Shown piece by piece: positions 40,246-49,003 of a stretch of 64,000 nucleotides of DNA. The translations under genes and the position numbers were made by a program. Position 1 is the first letter of the stretch. Each line of letters opens with the position of its first letter. The notes below the pieces were generated by a model. It saw nothing but the letters and a program-made list of their open reading frames with translations, did not search any database and was not told the origin of the DNA. The stretch comes from Streptomyces sp. 846.5. Its GTDB lineage: Bacteria > Actinomycetota > Actinomycetes > Streptomycetales > Streptomycetaceae. The stretch is from contig NZ_SOBN01000001.1 of assembly GCF_004365705.1 (NCBI RefSeq), positions 5,690,001 through 5,754,000 of the forward strand, in the 5' to 3' direction.

Positions 40246-41300
40246 CGTCGGCCCCGGCTTCCAGGACTTACCCGCGCTCGGCCGGCCTGGTCGCTCTCCG
40301 CCATCGTCGGTTCTCGCTGCTGCTCCACCGCCGCTCCGCCGTCCTCGCTCTCGTGCTGCTCCTGCTGCTCGCCGGCGTCATGCTCGCCTCGGCCTGCCTA
40401 GGCCTGACCTACGCCTCCCCGGCCGAGGTCTGGCGCACACTGTGCGGTGAACCGGACCTGGTGGTCGGGGAGTTGCGGCTGCCGCGGATCGTGCTCGGGG
40501 CGTTGGTCGGCGCGTCTCTGGGGGTGTCCGGCGCCCTGGTGCAGAGCGTCACCCGCAACCCGCTCGCCAGCCCGGACGTCATCGGCGTCGGGCACGGGGC
40601 CGCCGCCGCGACCGTCCTGGCGCTGGCCACCGGGACCGTCGCCTCCCCGGGCGCGCTCCCCGCCGTCTCCGTGCTCGGCGGGCTCGCGGCCGCCGCGCTG
40701 GTGTACGTCCTCGCCTGGCGGCACGGTATGCAGCCGAGCCGGTTCGTGCTGACCGGCGTCGGGATCGGGGTGGCGCTCTCGGCCGTGGTCCAGCTGTATC
40801 TGACCGAGAGCGAGCTCGCCGAGGCCGAGCAGGTCAAGCTGTGGCTGACCGGCAGCCTGAACGGGCGCGGCTGGGCGCAGGCGGGTCCGCTCGCCCTGGT
40901 GCTGCTCCTCGCACTGCCCGCCCTGGTGTGGGCGGGCCGGGCGCTGTCCGTGCTCGGCCTCGACGACGACACCGCCGCCGGTCTCGGGGTACGGGTCCAG
41001 CGGACCCGGCTCGCGCTGACCGTCCTCGGGGTGGTCCTCGCGGCGACCGCGACCGGCGCGGCGGGGCCGATCGGCTTTGTCGCGCTCACCGCACCCCAGC
41101 TGGCCCGCCGCCTTACCCGCACCCCCCAACTGCCGCTCATGGCCTCCGCATTGACCGGCGCGATCATCGTGGTCGGCGCCGACCTGGCCGCGCGCACCCT
41201 GCTGCCCCCGCTGGAGATCCCGGTCGGCGCCCTCACCGCCCTGGTCGGCGGACCGTACCTGCTCTGGCTGCTCGGCCGGGAACGCCGCGGCGGCCGTTAG
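40242..41300 (+). CDS. Iron-siderophore ABC permease 2 (FecCD family)
   Basis: A 352-residue permease. SVTRNPLASPDVIGVGHGAA (about 103-122) and GPIGFVALTAPQLARRL (about 279-295) mirror the first permease. ATG overlaps the previous stop (ATGA). No ATPase gene follows. The next gene is on the other strand, so the importer must borrow its nucleotide-binding subunit from elsewhere. Confidence 0.94.
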   Translation: MTSAPASRTYPRSAGLVALRHRRFSLLLHRRSAVLALVLLLLLAGVMLASACLGLTYASPAEVWRTLCGEPDLVVGELRLPRIVLGALVGASLGVSGALVQSVTRNPLASPDVIGVGHGAAAATVLALATGTVASPGALPAVSVLGGLAAAALVYVLAWRHGMQPSRFVLTGVGIGVALSAVVQLYLTESELAEAEQVKLWLTGSLNGRGWAQAGPLALVLLLALPALVWAGRALSVLGLDDDTAAGLGVRVQRTRLALTVLGVVLAATATGAAGPIGFVALTAPQLARRLTRTPQLPLMASALTGAIIVVGADLAARTLLPPLEIPVGALTALVGGPYLLWLLGRERRGGR

Positions 41301-41307
41301 GGCCCTC

Positions 41308-42930
41308 CTAGCGGAACCGGGTGAGCTTGCGCTTCCCGGCCGCGCGGCGGGCGGCGGGCAGCATGCGGTCCGCCTCGGCGACGGCGGCACGCTGGCCCGC
41401 GTAGAGGACGCCGTAGCCGAAGCCCTCCTCGCCGGCCCGGTGCGCGGCCGCGGCCAGCTCCGGCAGTGCGGCGCAGGCCAGCAGCGCGTCCTGGCGCTCC
41501 CCGAGCAGCTCCTGCAGGTCCTTCATCCGGGCGGCCAGCATCCCGGCGGACTTCCCCACCGTGGCGCGGGCGCCCTCGGCGGCGTAGCGGGCCCGCTTGG
41601 CGGCCTTGCGCGCCTCGTGCAGGGCCTGGTCGTGCTGCGGGCCGGCCGGGGCGGCGGACGCCTCGGCGAGGCGCAGGGCGACCCGCTGCTGCTCCCGGCG
41701 CGCGGTGCGGCGGAACTCCGCGACGGCGCCCCGGCGGGCCCGGCCGCGCAGCGGCGGCCTCGCGGCCAGCGCCTCCAGGGCGTCCAGCAGGATGAAGTAG
41801 CGCGGGCTGTCCAGGGTGGCGACCGCGCGCTTCCAGGAGCGCCGGTACTCGGCCGAGGCCCAGCCGTCGATCCGCTCCCGCACCGGGCCCGGGCACTCCG
41901 CCGACGGCAGCCGTCCGATCTCCGCGCCGAGTCTGGCCCCCAGCACCTCCCGGTCGCGGGCCTCGCCGAGCACCGCGCCGAGCCAGCGGAGCTCCTCGGC
42001 CAGCGCCTGGCAGGGCTCGTCGGCCAGCAGCCGCCGATGGGTGCGCAGGGTGCTGCGCAGCCGGCGCACCGCGACCCGCATCCTGTGCACCGCGTCGAAC
42101 TCGTCCGCGCGGACGGCCGGGTCCAGGTCGATCAGCTGCTCGGTCTGCCCGCGCAGCAGCGCGGTGACGGCGCCGCCGATGGTGCCGGGCCCGGTCCGGG
42201 CCAGCTGCGCGCGGTCCCGTTTGCCAGGCGGCCTGTTCGAGTCGGGCCGGGCGGTCTCCCGTCCGAGCGCGCGGGCCAGTTTGGAGCGGCTGACGGACCG
42301 TCGCAGCCCGGCGCGGGCGAGCCGCTGCTCCACCGCGTCCAGCAGCTCGGTGCCGCCCTTGACCAGCTCGGCCTCGACCTCGGTCCACGCGGTCGGCGCA
42401 GCGGAGCTTCCGTTGCCGTTGTGGGGAGCGGTCCCGTTCCGCTGGGCCGGGATCGCCGACTTCGCGGGGGACCGCTCCGGGGCCAGTACCTGCGCCGACA
42501 CGGCGTCCTGCGCCACCTCGGCCAGGGACCGGTGCTCGCTGTCCAGCAGCAGCCGGCGGAGCCGGTGGGTGCGCAGATGCACGATCGGGACCAGCTTCTC
42601 ACCGCGCGCGTAGGCCCGGGTGCGCTGCGTGAACACGCGGGGCACCCGCCCCGGCGCGCCGGCGCTCAGTGGCAGCTGCACCTCGCGGCGCTCGTCCGGG
42701 CCGACCGGGAGCTTCAGGTGCCAGCCGGCGTCGTGCCCGCCGGTGCGTCGGCGCAGGGTGACACCGTGGTCGAGCAGCCGGAGATCGAGGGTGTCGTAGT
42801 AGACCGCGTCGAGGTCCTCGACGCCGGGATCGGACACCTCGGCGACGCCGGGGAGCCCGTCCAGAGCGGGGAAGGCCGCGTCCACCAGGCCGTCGAACTT
42901 TCGTTCCTTCTCGATGCGGCTGTTCTTCAT
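41308..42930 (-). CDS. CYTH and CHAD domain protein
   Basis: A 540-residue protein. The N-terminal CYTH (triphosphate tunnel) domain begins with the ExExK motif EKERKF (residues about 7-12) and continues to about 215. A linker of about 50 residues includes an Asn/Gly-rich piece. The C-terminal CHAD domain (about 260-540) is helical with conserved histidines in AVHRMRVAVRRLRSTLRTHR and ALHEARKAAKRARYAAE. CHAD domains bind polyphosphate and CYTH domains cleave or bind triphosphates, so a polyphosphate-linked role is likely. The ATG at 42928-42930 follows AAGGAAGGGG. Confidence 0.9.
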   Translation of the reverse strand: MKNSRIEKERKFDGLVDAAFPALDGLPGVAEVSDPGVEDLDAVYYDTLDLRLLDHGVTLRRRTGGHDAGWHLKLPVGPDERREVQLPLSAGAPGRVPRVFTQRTRAYARGEKLVPIVHLRTHRLRRLLLDSEHRSLAEVAQDAVSAQVLAPERSPAKSAIPAQRNGTAPHNGNGSSAAPTAWTEVEAELVKGGTELLDAVEQRLARAGLRRSVSRSKLARALGRETARPDSNRPPGKRDRAQLARTGPGTIGGAVTALLRGQTEQLIDLDPAVRADEFDAVHRMRVAVRRLRSTLRTHRRLLADEPCQALAEELRWLGAVLGEARDREVLGARLGAEIGRLPSAECPGPVRERIDGWASAEYRRSWKRAVATLDSPRYFILLDALEALAARPPLRGRARRGAVAEFRRTARREQQRVALRLAEASAAPAGPQHDQALHEARKAAKRARYAAEGARATVGKSAGMLAARMKDLQELLGERQDALLACAALPELAAAAHRAGEEGFGYGVLYAGQRAAVAEADRMLPAARRAAGKRKLTRFR

Positions 42931-43012
42931 GCCCCTTCCTTGCCCAACACCAGCAGCCCCATACCGCGCGCGGCGAGGTTTCAGCCGACTCCTATCGGCG
43001 GAAGAGATGTGC

Positions 43013-43768
43013 ATGAACAAACTCGCGGAACGCGTCGAGGTGCGGCGGGGCCTTCGTTACGGCCCCAGCGGGCAGCTGCTCGACGTCTACCGGGCGGCCA
43101 CCCCGCCCGGTGAGCTGGTGCCGACCGTGCTGCTGTGGCACGGCCGCCCCGCCGACAACCGGGCGGTGATGGCCACGCTGGCCCAGGAAGTGGCCGGTTA
43201 CGGCCTGGTCGTCCTGGTGCCCGACTGGCGCACCGACGCACCGGACGGCGGCTGGGGACAGTTGCGCGAGTCCCTCGCCTACGCCCGCAGCCGCGCGGCC
43301 CGGCACGGCGGCGACGCCCGGCGGATGGTGCTGGCCGGCTGGTCCCTGGGCGGACGCGCGGCCCTGGCCGCCGTCCTGCGGCCGTCCGCAGCCAGCTCCG
43401 ACGGCTGGCGTCCGAGCGCCGTCGTCGGCCTCGGCAGCAACTACCGCTCCGAGGACGAGCTGATGTACCCGACCGTCATGGAGGACCTGGCCCGCTCCAC
43501 GGCCGTCCCGGTCCCGGTCCGGCTGCACCACGGGACCGCCGACTCCGTCGTCGACGTCGCCCGCTCCCGCGAGTTCGCCGCGGCGCTGCGGTCCCGGGGC
43601 TGGCCGGTCACCCTCACCGAGACGGACGCGGACCACTCCGGCGTGGTGATGGCCGAGTACGACCGCGCCCTGGGCCGCTGCCGCGGCGCCACCTCGGACC
43701 GCGCGCTCAGGGCCGGCGAGGTGACGGCCCGGCTGATCGCGGAGTCGGCGGGCGTGCGGGTGTCCTGA
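43013..43768 (+). CDS. Alpha/beta hydrolase (dienelactone-hydrolase-like)
   Basis: A 251-residue hydrolase. LLWHGRPADNRAVM is the oxyanion strand, GWSLGG (about 110-115) the nucleophile elbow, a C-terminal VPVRLHHGTADSVVDV carries the acid, and TDADHSGVV the histidine. The ATG at 43013 has GGAAGAG eight bases upstream. The ATG two codons earlier is too close to it. The substrate is unknown. It is divergent from the CYTH/CHAD gene. Confidence 0.85.
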   Translation: MNKLAERVEVRRGLRYGPSGQLLDVYRAATPPGELVPTVLLWHGRPADNRAVMATLAQEVAGYGLVVLVPDWRTDAPDGGWGQLRESLAYARSRAARHGGDARRMVLAGWSLGGRAALAAVLRPSAASSDGWRPSAVVGLGSNYRSEDELMYPTVMEDLARSTAVPVPVRLHHGTADSVVDVARSREFAAALRSRGWPVTLTETDADHSGVVMAEYDRALGRCRGATSDRALRAGEVTARLIAESAGVRVS

Positions 43769-43808
43769 GCCGACGGAGCATCGCTCCTGATCCGGTTACG
43801 CTGACCCG

Positions 43809-44537
43809 GTGGACGCGATACGGGTGTGGCTGGGGTGGGCCGACAGCGACGTGTACCGGGACGCCGACGGGACCGCCGTGCTGGACCCGGGTGAGCAGGC
43901 CAGGGCGGCCGCCTTCGTCCGTGCGGAGCTGCGCAGCCGCTACACCGCGGCGCATCTGATGCTGCGCCAGGTGCTCGGCGGGTGCCTGGACCTGGACCCC
44001 GCCGCGGTGCGGTTCGCCCGCGAGGACTGCCCCTGCTGCGGCGGACCGCACGGCCGGCCGGTGCTGGCGGGGGAGCGGCGGCCGCTGGAGTTCTCGCTGT
44101 CGCACGCCGGCGCCCTGGTCGCCGTCGCGGTGGCGGGGGCCGGGGTGCCCGTCGGCGTGGACGTCGAGGCACTGCCGAGGCCCGAAACGGTCGGCGACGT
44201 CGCCACCAGGCTGCACTCCGCCGAGCGCGCGGAGATCGCCGCCGCGGACGATCCGGCGGCCGCGTTCGCCCGGCTCTGGACTCGCAAGGAGGCCTACCTC
44301 AAGGGTCTCGGCACCGGCCTCGGGCGCGGCCTCGACCTCGACTACGTCGGCAGCGAGCAGCCGGGCCCGGAGGGCTGGGCCCTGGCCGACCTGTCCGCCC
44401 CGGCCGGCCATGCCGTCGCCGTCGCGGCGCGGCAGCCGGAGCCGGTTGTGGCAGGGTTGACCTGGCTGACCCCCGAACCGAAGCCGTCGGACCAGGATCA
44501 GCGGACCCACCAGGACCACCGGAACCACCAGCACTGA
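43809..44537 (+). CDS. 4'-phosphopantetheinyl transferase (Sfp type)
   Basis: A 242-residue PPTase that transfers phosphopantetheine from CoA to carrier proteins of polyketide or peptide synthases. It has the CPCCGGPHGRPVL block, SLSHAGALVAVAV, the Mg-binding VGVDVE (about 115-120) and WTRKEAYLKGLGTGL (about 157-171). Two-domain Sfp-type length. The C-terminus is Gln/His-rich. It is followed by the RibD-like gene after 14 bases. Confidence 0.9.
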   Translation: MDAIRVWLGWADSDVYRDADGTAVLDPGEQARAAAFVRAELRSRYTAAHLMLRQVLGGCLDLDPAAVRFAREDCPCCGGPHGRPVLAGERRPLEFSLSHAGALVAVAVAGAGVPVGVDVEALPRPETVGDVATRLHSAERAEIAAADDPAAAFARLWTRKEAYLKGLGTGLGRGLDLDYVGSEQPGPEGWALADLSAPAGHAVAVAARQPEPVVAGLTWLTPEPKPSDQDQRTHQDHRNHQH

Positions 44538-44551
44538 GGACCAGCGCCGCG

Positions 44552-45682
44552 ATGACCGACACCCGCCCGTACGTCCTGCTCAGCGCCGCCATGTCGGTGG
44601 ACGGCCGGATCGACGACTCCTCGCCGGAACGGCTGCTGCTGTCCTCCCCGGAGGACTTCGACCGGGTGGACGAGCTGCGCGCCGAGAGCGACGCCGTCCT
44701 CATCGGCGCCGGGACGCTGCGCGGCGACGACCCCCGGCTGCTGGTCAACGCGCCGGAGCGGCGGGCCGCGCGCAAGGCCGAGGGCCGGTCCGAGCAGCCG
44801 CTGCGGGTGGTGCTGACCGGCAGCGGCGACCTTGACCCGGCCCAGCGCTTCTGGCACCACGGCGACGCCAGGGTCGCCTACGCCCCGGACGCCGCGGTGG
44901 CGGCGCTCGCCGGGCGGCTGGGGGCGCTCGCGGACGTGGTGGGCACCGGCGCACGGCTGGACCCGGGCGCGGTGCTGGACGACCTGGGCGCCCGAGGGGT
45001 GCGCCGGCTGATGGTCGAGGGCGGGAGCTCGGTGCACACCCTGTTCCTGACGGCGGGTCTGGTGGACGAGATCCAGCTGGCCGTCGCCCCCTTCTTCGTC
45101 GGCGACGCCGACGCCCCCGGGTTTGTCCGCCCCGGTCTGTTCCCGCAGGACGCCGCGCACCGGATGACCCTGGCCGGGACCCGCGCCCTGGGCGACACCG
45201 CGCTGCTCCGCTACCTGGTCACCCGCCCGCCGCTGACCCCGGCCGACCGCCGCCTGCTGGCCGCCGCCATCGCCGAGTCCCGGCTCTGCCCGCCCTCCGA
45301 CACCGCCTACTCCGTCGGCGCGCTGATCGTCGCCGAGGACGGCACGGAACTGGCCCGCGGCCACTCCCGCGAGGGCGGTGACCCCAAGGTCCACGCCGAG
45401 GAGGCGGCCCTCGCCAAGATCCCCGCCGACGACCCGCGGCTGCCCGGCGCGACCATCTACACCACCCTGGAGCCCTGCAGCGTCCGCGCCTCCCGGCCCA
45501 CCCCCTGCGCCCAGCTGGTACGCGCCTCCGGCATCCGCCGTGTCGTCCTCGCCTGGCGCGAGCCCGCCCTCTTCGTCGCCGACTGCCAGGGCGTCGAACT
45601 GCTGCAGCAGGCCGGCATCACCGTCCTGGAATGCCCCGAACTCGCCCCCGAGGCCCGCGCGGTCAACGCCCACCTGGGCTGA
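44552..45682 (+). CDS. RibD-like bifunctional protein with reversed domain order
   Basis: A 376-residue protein. The N-terminal 225 residues are a RibD_C/DHFR-like reductase domain (LSAAMSVDGRIDD, DAVLIGAGTLRGDDPRLLV, RRLMVEGGSSVHTLFL). The C-terminal 145 residues are a CMP/dCMP-deaminase zinc domain with HAEEAAL and PCSVRASRPTPC. Canonical RibD has deaminase first and reductase second; here the order is reversed. The reaction is probably pyrimidine deamination and reduction in riboflavin or a related flavin-type pathway, but no other rib gene is nearby. The start is the ATG at 44552 with GAGGA 10 bases upstream. Confidence 0.85.
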   Translation: MTDTRPYVLLSAAMSVDGRIDDSSPERLLLSSPEDFDRVDELRAESDAVLIGAGTLRGDDPRLLVNAPERRAARKAEGRSEQPLRVVLTGSGDLDPAQRFWHHGDARVAYAPDAAVAALAGRLGALADVVGTGARLDPGAVLDDLGARGVRRLMVEGGSSVHTLFLTAGLVDEIQLAVAPFFVGDADAPGFVRPGLFPQDAAHRMTLAGTRALGDTALLRYLVTRPPLTPADRRLLAAAIAESRLCPPSDTAYSVGALIVAEDGTELARGHSREGGDPKVHAEEAALAKIPADDPRLPGATIYTTLEPCSVRASRPTPCAQLVRASGIRRVVLAWREPALFVADCQGVELLQQAGITVLECPELAPEARAVNAHLG

Positions 45683-45706
45683 GGGCGCCGGAGCAGGCAG
45701 TACCGG

Positions 45707-46108
45707 TCAGGGTGTGTTGATCATCGACGCGGCCGCGTAGACCAGGTAGTCCCAGAGCTGCTGGCGGTACTCCTCGGCCAGGGCCAACTCGTCGACGGCC
45801 GCCTGCATATGGCGCAGCCAGGCGTCGTGGGCGGCGCGGTCGACGGTGAAGGGGGCGTGGCGCATCCGCAGGCGGGGGTGGCCGCGTTCGTCGCTGTAGG
45901 TGCGCGGGCCGCCCCAGTACTGCATCAGGAACAGGGCGAGCCGCTCCTCGGCCGGGCCGAGGTCCTGCTCCGGATACATCGGCCGCAGCAGCGGATCCTC
46001 GGCGACGCCCTGGTAGAACGTGTGCACGAGGCGCCGGAACACCGGCTCGCCGCCGACCTGCTCGAAGAACGTCCGGGTGTCGAGGGTGCCTCGCTTGATC
46101 TGGTCCAC
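45707..46108 (-). CDS. glbO: Truncated haemoglobin, group II
   Basis: A 133-residue globin. TFYQGVAEDPLLRPMYPEQD, QYWGGPRTYSDERGHPRLRM with the distal-pocket residues, and AHDAWLRHM with Trp G8 mark a group II (GlbO) 2-on-2 globin. The proximal histidine lies in RMRHAPF. It probably handles oxygen or nitric oxide in the cytoplasm. The GTG at 46106-46108 follows a GGGG site. Confidence 0.93.
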   Translation of the reverse strand: MDQIKRGTLDTRTFFEQVGGEPVFRRLVHTFYQGVAEDPLLRPMYPEQDLGPAEERLALFLMQYWGGPRTYSDERGHPRLRMRHAPFTVDRAAHDAWLRHMQAAVDELALAEEYRQQLWDYLVYAAASMINTP

Positions 46109-46167
46109 AGCCCCATGCTCTCAGATGGACTCGGACGCCCGGGCCGGTCATCGGACATACTCTGCGG

Positions 46168-46521
46168 ATGATCACACCGCGCGAACTGCTGCAGGCCCAC
46201 CTGGACGCCTTCAACGCCCGCGAACTCGACGCCCTGATGGCCGGGTTCGCCGACGACGCGGTCTGGCGGACCGGCACCGACACGGTCACCGGGCGGGCCG
46301 GGCTCACCGAGCTGTTCGGCTGGGCGATGGCCAACATCCTGCCCACCCTGACGCTGCGCAGCCTGGTGGTCGAGGGTGAGCTCGCCGCCTGCGAGCTCAC
46401 CGAGACCCTCACCCACGAGGGCCGGACCAGCGCCGTCCCGATCGCGGGCTTCTACCGCTTCCGGGACGGCCTGATCGTCTCGGCCACCGTCTACCGCGAG
46501 GGCAGTGCCGACCTGGCCTGA
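46168..46521 (+). CDS. SnoaL-like (NTF2-fold) protein
   Basis: A 117-residue single-domain protein: LLQAHLDAFNARELDALMAG, ADDAVWRTGTDTVTGRAGL, and IAGFYRFRDGLIVSATVYRE, the usual cone-shaped SnoaL_2 fold. The small-molecule ligand is unknown. Divergent from the globin gene. Confidence 0.87.
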   Translation: MITPRELLQAHLDAFNARELDALMAGFADDAVWRTGTDTVTGRAGLTELFGWAMANILPTLTLRSLVVEGELAACELTETLTHEGRTSAVPIAGFYRFRDGLIVSATVYREGSADLA

Positions 46522-46576
46522 ACGTCTCCTCGGACCGCTCGGGCGCTCTGGCTCTGCTCAGGCGCTGTGGTGCTGC

Positions 46577-47578
46577 TCAGGCGTGGTGCACCGTGATGGT
46601 GGTCCAGGCGCCGACATGGATCCGGTCGCCGTCCTTCAGCGGGATCGGGGTGTGCGCCGGGATCGAGTCCGGGGCGCCGTTGAGGGTGGTGCCGTTGGTG
46701 GAGTCCTGGTCGATCACCACCCAGCCGCCGTCCGGCTGCTCCTGCAGCAGGGCGTGCTGGTGCGAGGCGCCCGGGTCCTCGGGGGCCGTCGACAGGTCGA
46801 TCTCGGGGACGGTGCCGCGCTGGTTGCTGCGCCGGCCGATCCGCAGCTGGCCGCGCCCGGTCATCGGCACCCGGCGCTCCTGCGAGTACGGCGGGTAGTA
46901 CAGCCCGGCGGCGTCCGGGCCGCTGCGCGCCATCATGTCGTTGAAGTAGTCGCGGTCGGCGGCGACGGTGGCGACCCAGGTCACCCGGCCGACCGGCTGG
47001 GACGGCTGCTGTTCCTGCGGCGGCGGCAGGATGTAGTCGGTGTTGAAGCCGCCGCTGGTGTCGCCGGTGGAGTACTGGACCCCGCCGTAGGTGCCCGGCT
47101 GGGGCTGCGGGGGCTGCTGGGGTTGTGGCTGCTGGGGCCGGCTGGGCTGGCCGTAGCCGCCGGGCGGCTGCTGTCCGTAGCCGGGCGGCTGCTGCCCGTA
47201 CTGCGGCTGCTGCGGCTGCTGCGGCTGCTGCGGCGGCTGGGGCTGGGACTGCCCGTACGGCTGCTGCTGGAAGTGCGGCGGCACCGGGGACTGCTGCTGA
47301 GGCTGCTGCGGTGGCTGCTGCCGGGCCCGCCGCGAGGGGGAGGCCAGGTCGTAGTCGTAGCCGCACTCCTCGCAGTAGCGGCCGGTCTGCGGGGTGCTGC
47401 AGATCGGACACATCTCCAGCCCCGTGGTCTGCGGTGCCTGCGGCGCCGGCTCCGGGGCTCCCCACTGCTGCTGCGGCTGTTGCTGCTGCGGCGGGGCGGT
47501 CTGCGCGGGCATCGGCCAGCCGCAGTAGTCGCAGTAGTCGGCGGCCGGCGAATCATGGCCCTGCGGGCAGATCGGCAT
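46577..47578 (-). CDS. FHA-domain protein with zinc-ribbon N-terminus
   Basis: A 333-residue protein. The N-terminus has two CxxC pairs (about 4-20 and 56-73: CPQGHD, CDYC, CPICS, CEECG). A long Gln/Pro-rich linker (about 80-215) follows. The C-terminal FHA domain (about 235-330) has IGRRSNQRGT, HQHALLQEQ and DSTNGTTLNG, the phosphothreonine-binding surface. It is last in the GlnX-PknG operon and is a likely reader of PknG phosphorylation. Confidence 0.93.
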   Translation of the reverse strand: MPICPQGHDSPAADYCDYCGWPMPAQTAPPQQQQPQQQWGAPEPAPQAPQTTGLEMCPICSTPQTGRYCEECGYDYDLASPSRRARQQPPQQPQQQSPVPPHFQQQPYGQSQPQPPQQPQQPQQPQYGQQPPGYGQQPPGGYGQPSRPQQPQPQQPPQPQPGTYGGVQYSTGDTSGGFNTDYILPPPQEQQPSQPVGRVTWVATVAADRDYFNDMMARSGPDAAGLYYPPYSQERRVPMTGRGQLRIGRRSNQRGTVPEIDLSTAPEDPGASHQHALLQEQPDGGWVVIDQDSTNGTTLNGAPDSIPAHTPIPLKDGDRIHVGAWTTITVHHA

Positions 47579-47653
47579 GGGGAGCCCCCCTCTGGCTCGT
47601 GGGTGCAGCGCCCGTCCGGGCGGCCTGCTTCTTCAGGACGCGTGCTGCTCTGA

Positions 47654-49000
47654 TCAGGGCGTCTTCTTGACCCGGACCGTCTTGGTGGACCGGGTCTCCA
47701 GTGTCATCGAGTCGGCCTCGCTGACATTCTTACGGAATCGAACGGTACCTTCCTTCGGGTCCACCACGTCCACCACCTTCGCCAACAGCCGGAAGGTGTC
47801 CTCATTGCCCGATTCGTGCGCCAGCTGGACGGCCCGGCCGAGCTTGGAGGTCGCGCTGTCCACATCCCCGCGCCGGTGGGCCTCCATGCCCTCCTGGATC
47901 GCGTTCGCCAGGTCGGCCTGGCCGGTGTAGTGCGCCACCTGCGGGCTGATCTTGGTGGAGGCGGCGATGTCGTCCGTCCAGACCGCCTTGACCAGGCCCT
48001 GCGACAGCACCTCGGTGCTCCCGTCCGGCTGCGGCACCACCAGGCTGATCCGGCCGGCCAGCATCTCGCTGCCCACGGCCGCCGAGGGGACCTCGATGCA
48101 GACGTGGTAGTCCCGGCTCTCGTCGCCCCAGGAGCCGGTGGGGTAGTCCCCGGCGCGCGGTCCCGACTCCTTGCGCCGTCCGGACAGGTCCTCGACGGCC
48201 GGGGCGACCTGCTTGACGAACTTCACCGCGGCATTGGCCGGCGTCCACACCCGCAGGGCCACGTCCGCCACCTCCTTGCCCATGGCGTTCTCCATCATGG
48301 CCCGGAAGTCGTCGGCGAGACCCGAGGGGTCGGCGACGATGTCGACGGTCCCGAGCAGCGCCGAGGAGATCCGGCGCAGCTCCGCGATCTCCCAGTCGGT
48401 GCCGACGCCGCGGCAGTCCGCGGTGAAGTGGCCCTGCACCCGGTCCAGGGTGCGCTGCAGGTCGTTGGGGTTCTCGTGCTCGTTGCGGCCGTCGGTGAGC
48501 AGGATGCCGTGCCGGATGGATATGTCCCGGCGGGACAGGAACAGCTGCTCGGCCTTGCTCAGCCAGGTGCCGATGGCGGTCCCGCCGCTGGGGGTGAGCC
48601 GGCGCAGCGACTGCTTGGCCTCCTCCCGGCTGCCGGCGTGCGCCACGGCGAGCTGCCCGCCGCCCGGGTAGACCTCCTTGGCCTCGTGCGTCCCGGCCAC
48701 CACGGCGAAGGCGACCCCGTCCCTGACCGCGTCGATCGCGGCGGCGGTGGCCTCGCGGGCGGCGCGGATCTTGTCGGACGGGTAGTCCATGGAGCCGGAG
48801 CAGTCCACCATGATCACCACGGCGGCGTCCGGGCCGTCCGAGAAGTTGACCGGCTGGGCGTTGGTGCTGCCGCTGGTCCCACCGCCGGTCGCGGTGACCG
48901 TGACGATCGCGTTCACCTCGCGGGCGCCCTCGGCCAGGTACTCGTTCTGGAAGATGTCGACGGCGAACTGCGGCAAGTTGGACTTGGCGAGCCTGGCCAT
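47654..49000 (-). CDS. von Willebrand factor A domain protein
   Basis: A 448-residue cytoplasmic protein. The vWA domain (about 55-240) has an intact MIDAS: DCSGSM at about 67-72, the threonine region in TPSGGTAIG, and LLTDGRNEHEN. C-terminal to it come a beta-rich part and a helical tail with charged repeats. It lies three bases after the PP2C gene. In related clusters vWA and FHA proteins work beside the kinase. Their exact targets are unknown. Confidence 0.93.
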   Translation of the reverse strand: MARLAKSNLPQFAVDIFQNEYLAEGAREVNAIVTVTATGGGTSGSTNAQPVNFSDGPDAAVVIMVDCSGSMDYPSDKIRAAREATAAAIDAVRDGVAFAVVAGTHEAKEVYPGGGQLAVAHAGSREEAKQSLRRLTPSGGTAIGTWLSKAEQLFLSRRDISIRHGILLTDGRNEHENPNDLQRTLDRVQGHFTADCRGVGTDWEIAELRRISSALLGTVDIVADPSGLADDFRAMMENAMGKEVADVALRVWTPANAAVKFVKQVAPAVEDLSGRRKESGPRAGDYPTGSWGDESRDYHVCIEVPSAAVGSEMLAGRISLVVPQPDGSTEVLSQGLVKAVWTDDIAASTKISPQVAHYTGQADLANAIQEGMEAHRRGDVDSATSKLGRAVQLAHESGNEDTFRLLAKVVDVVDPKEGTVRFRKNVSEADSMTLETRSTKTVRVKKTP

Positions 49001-49003
49001 GGG

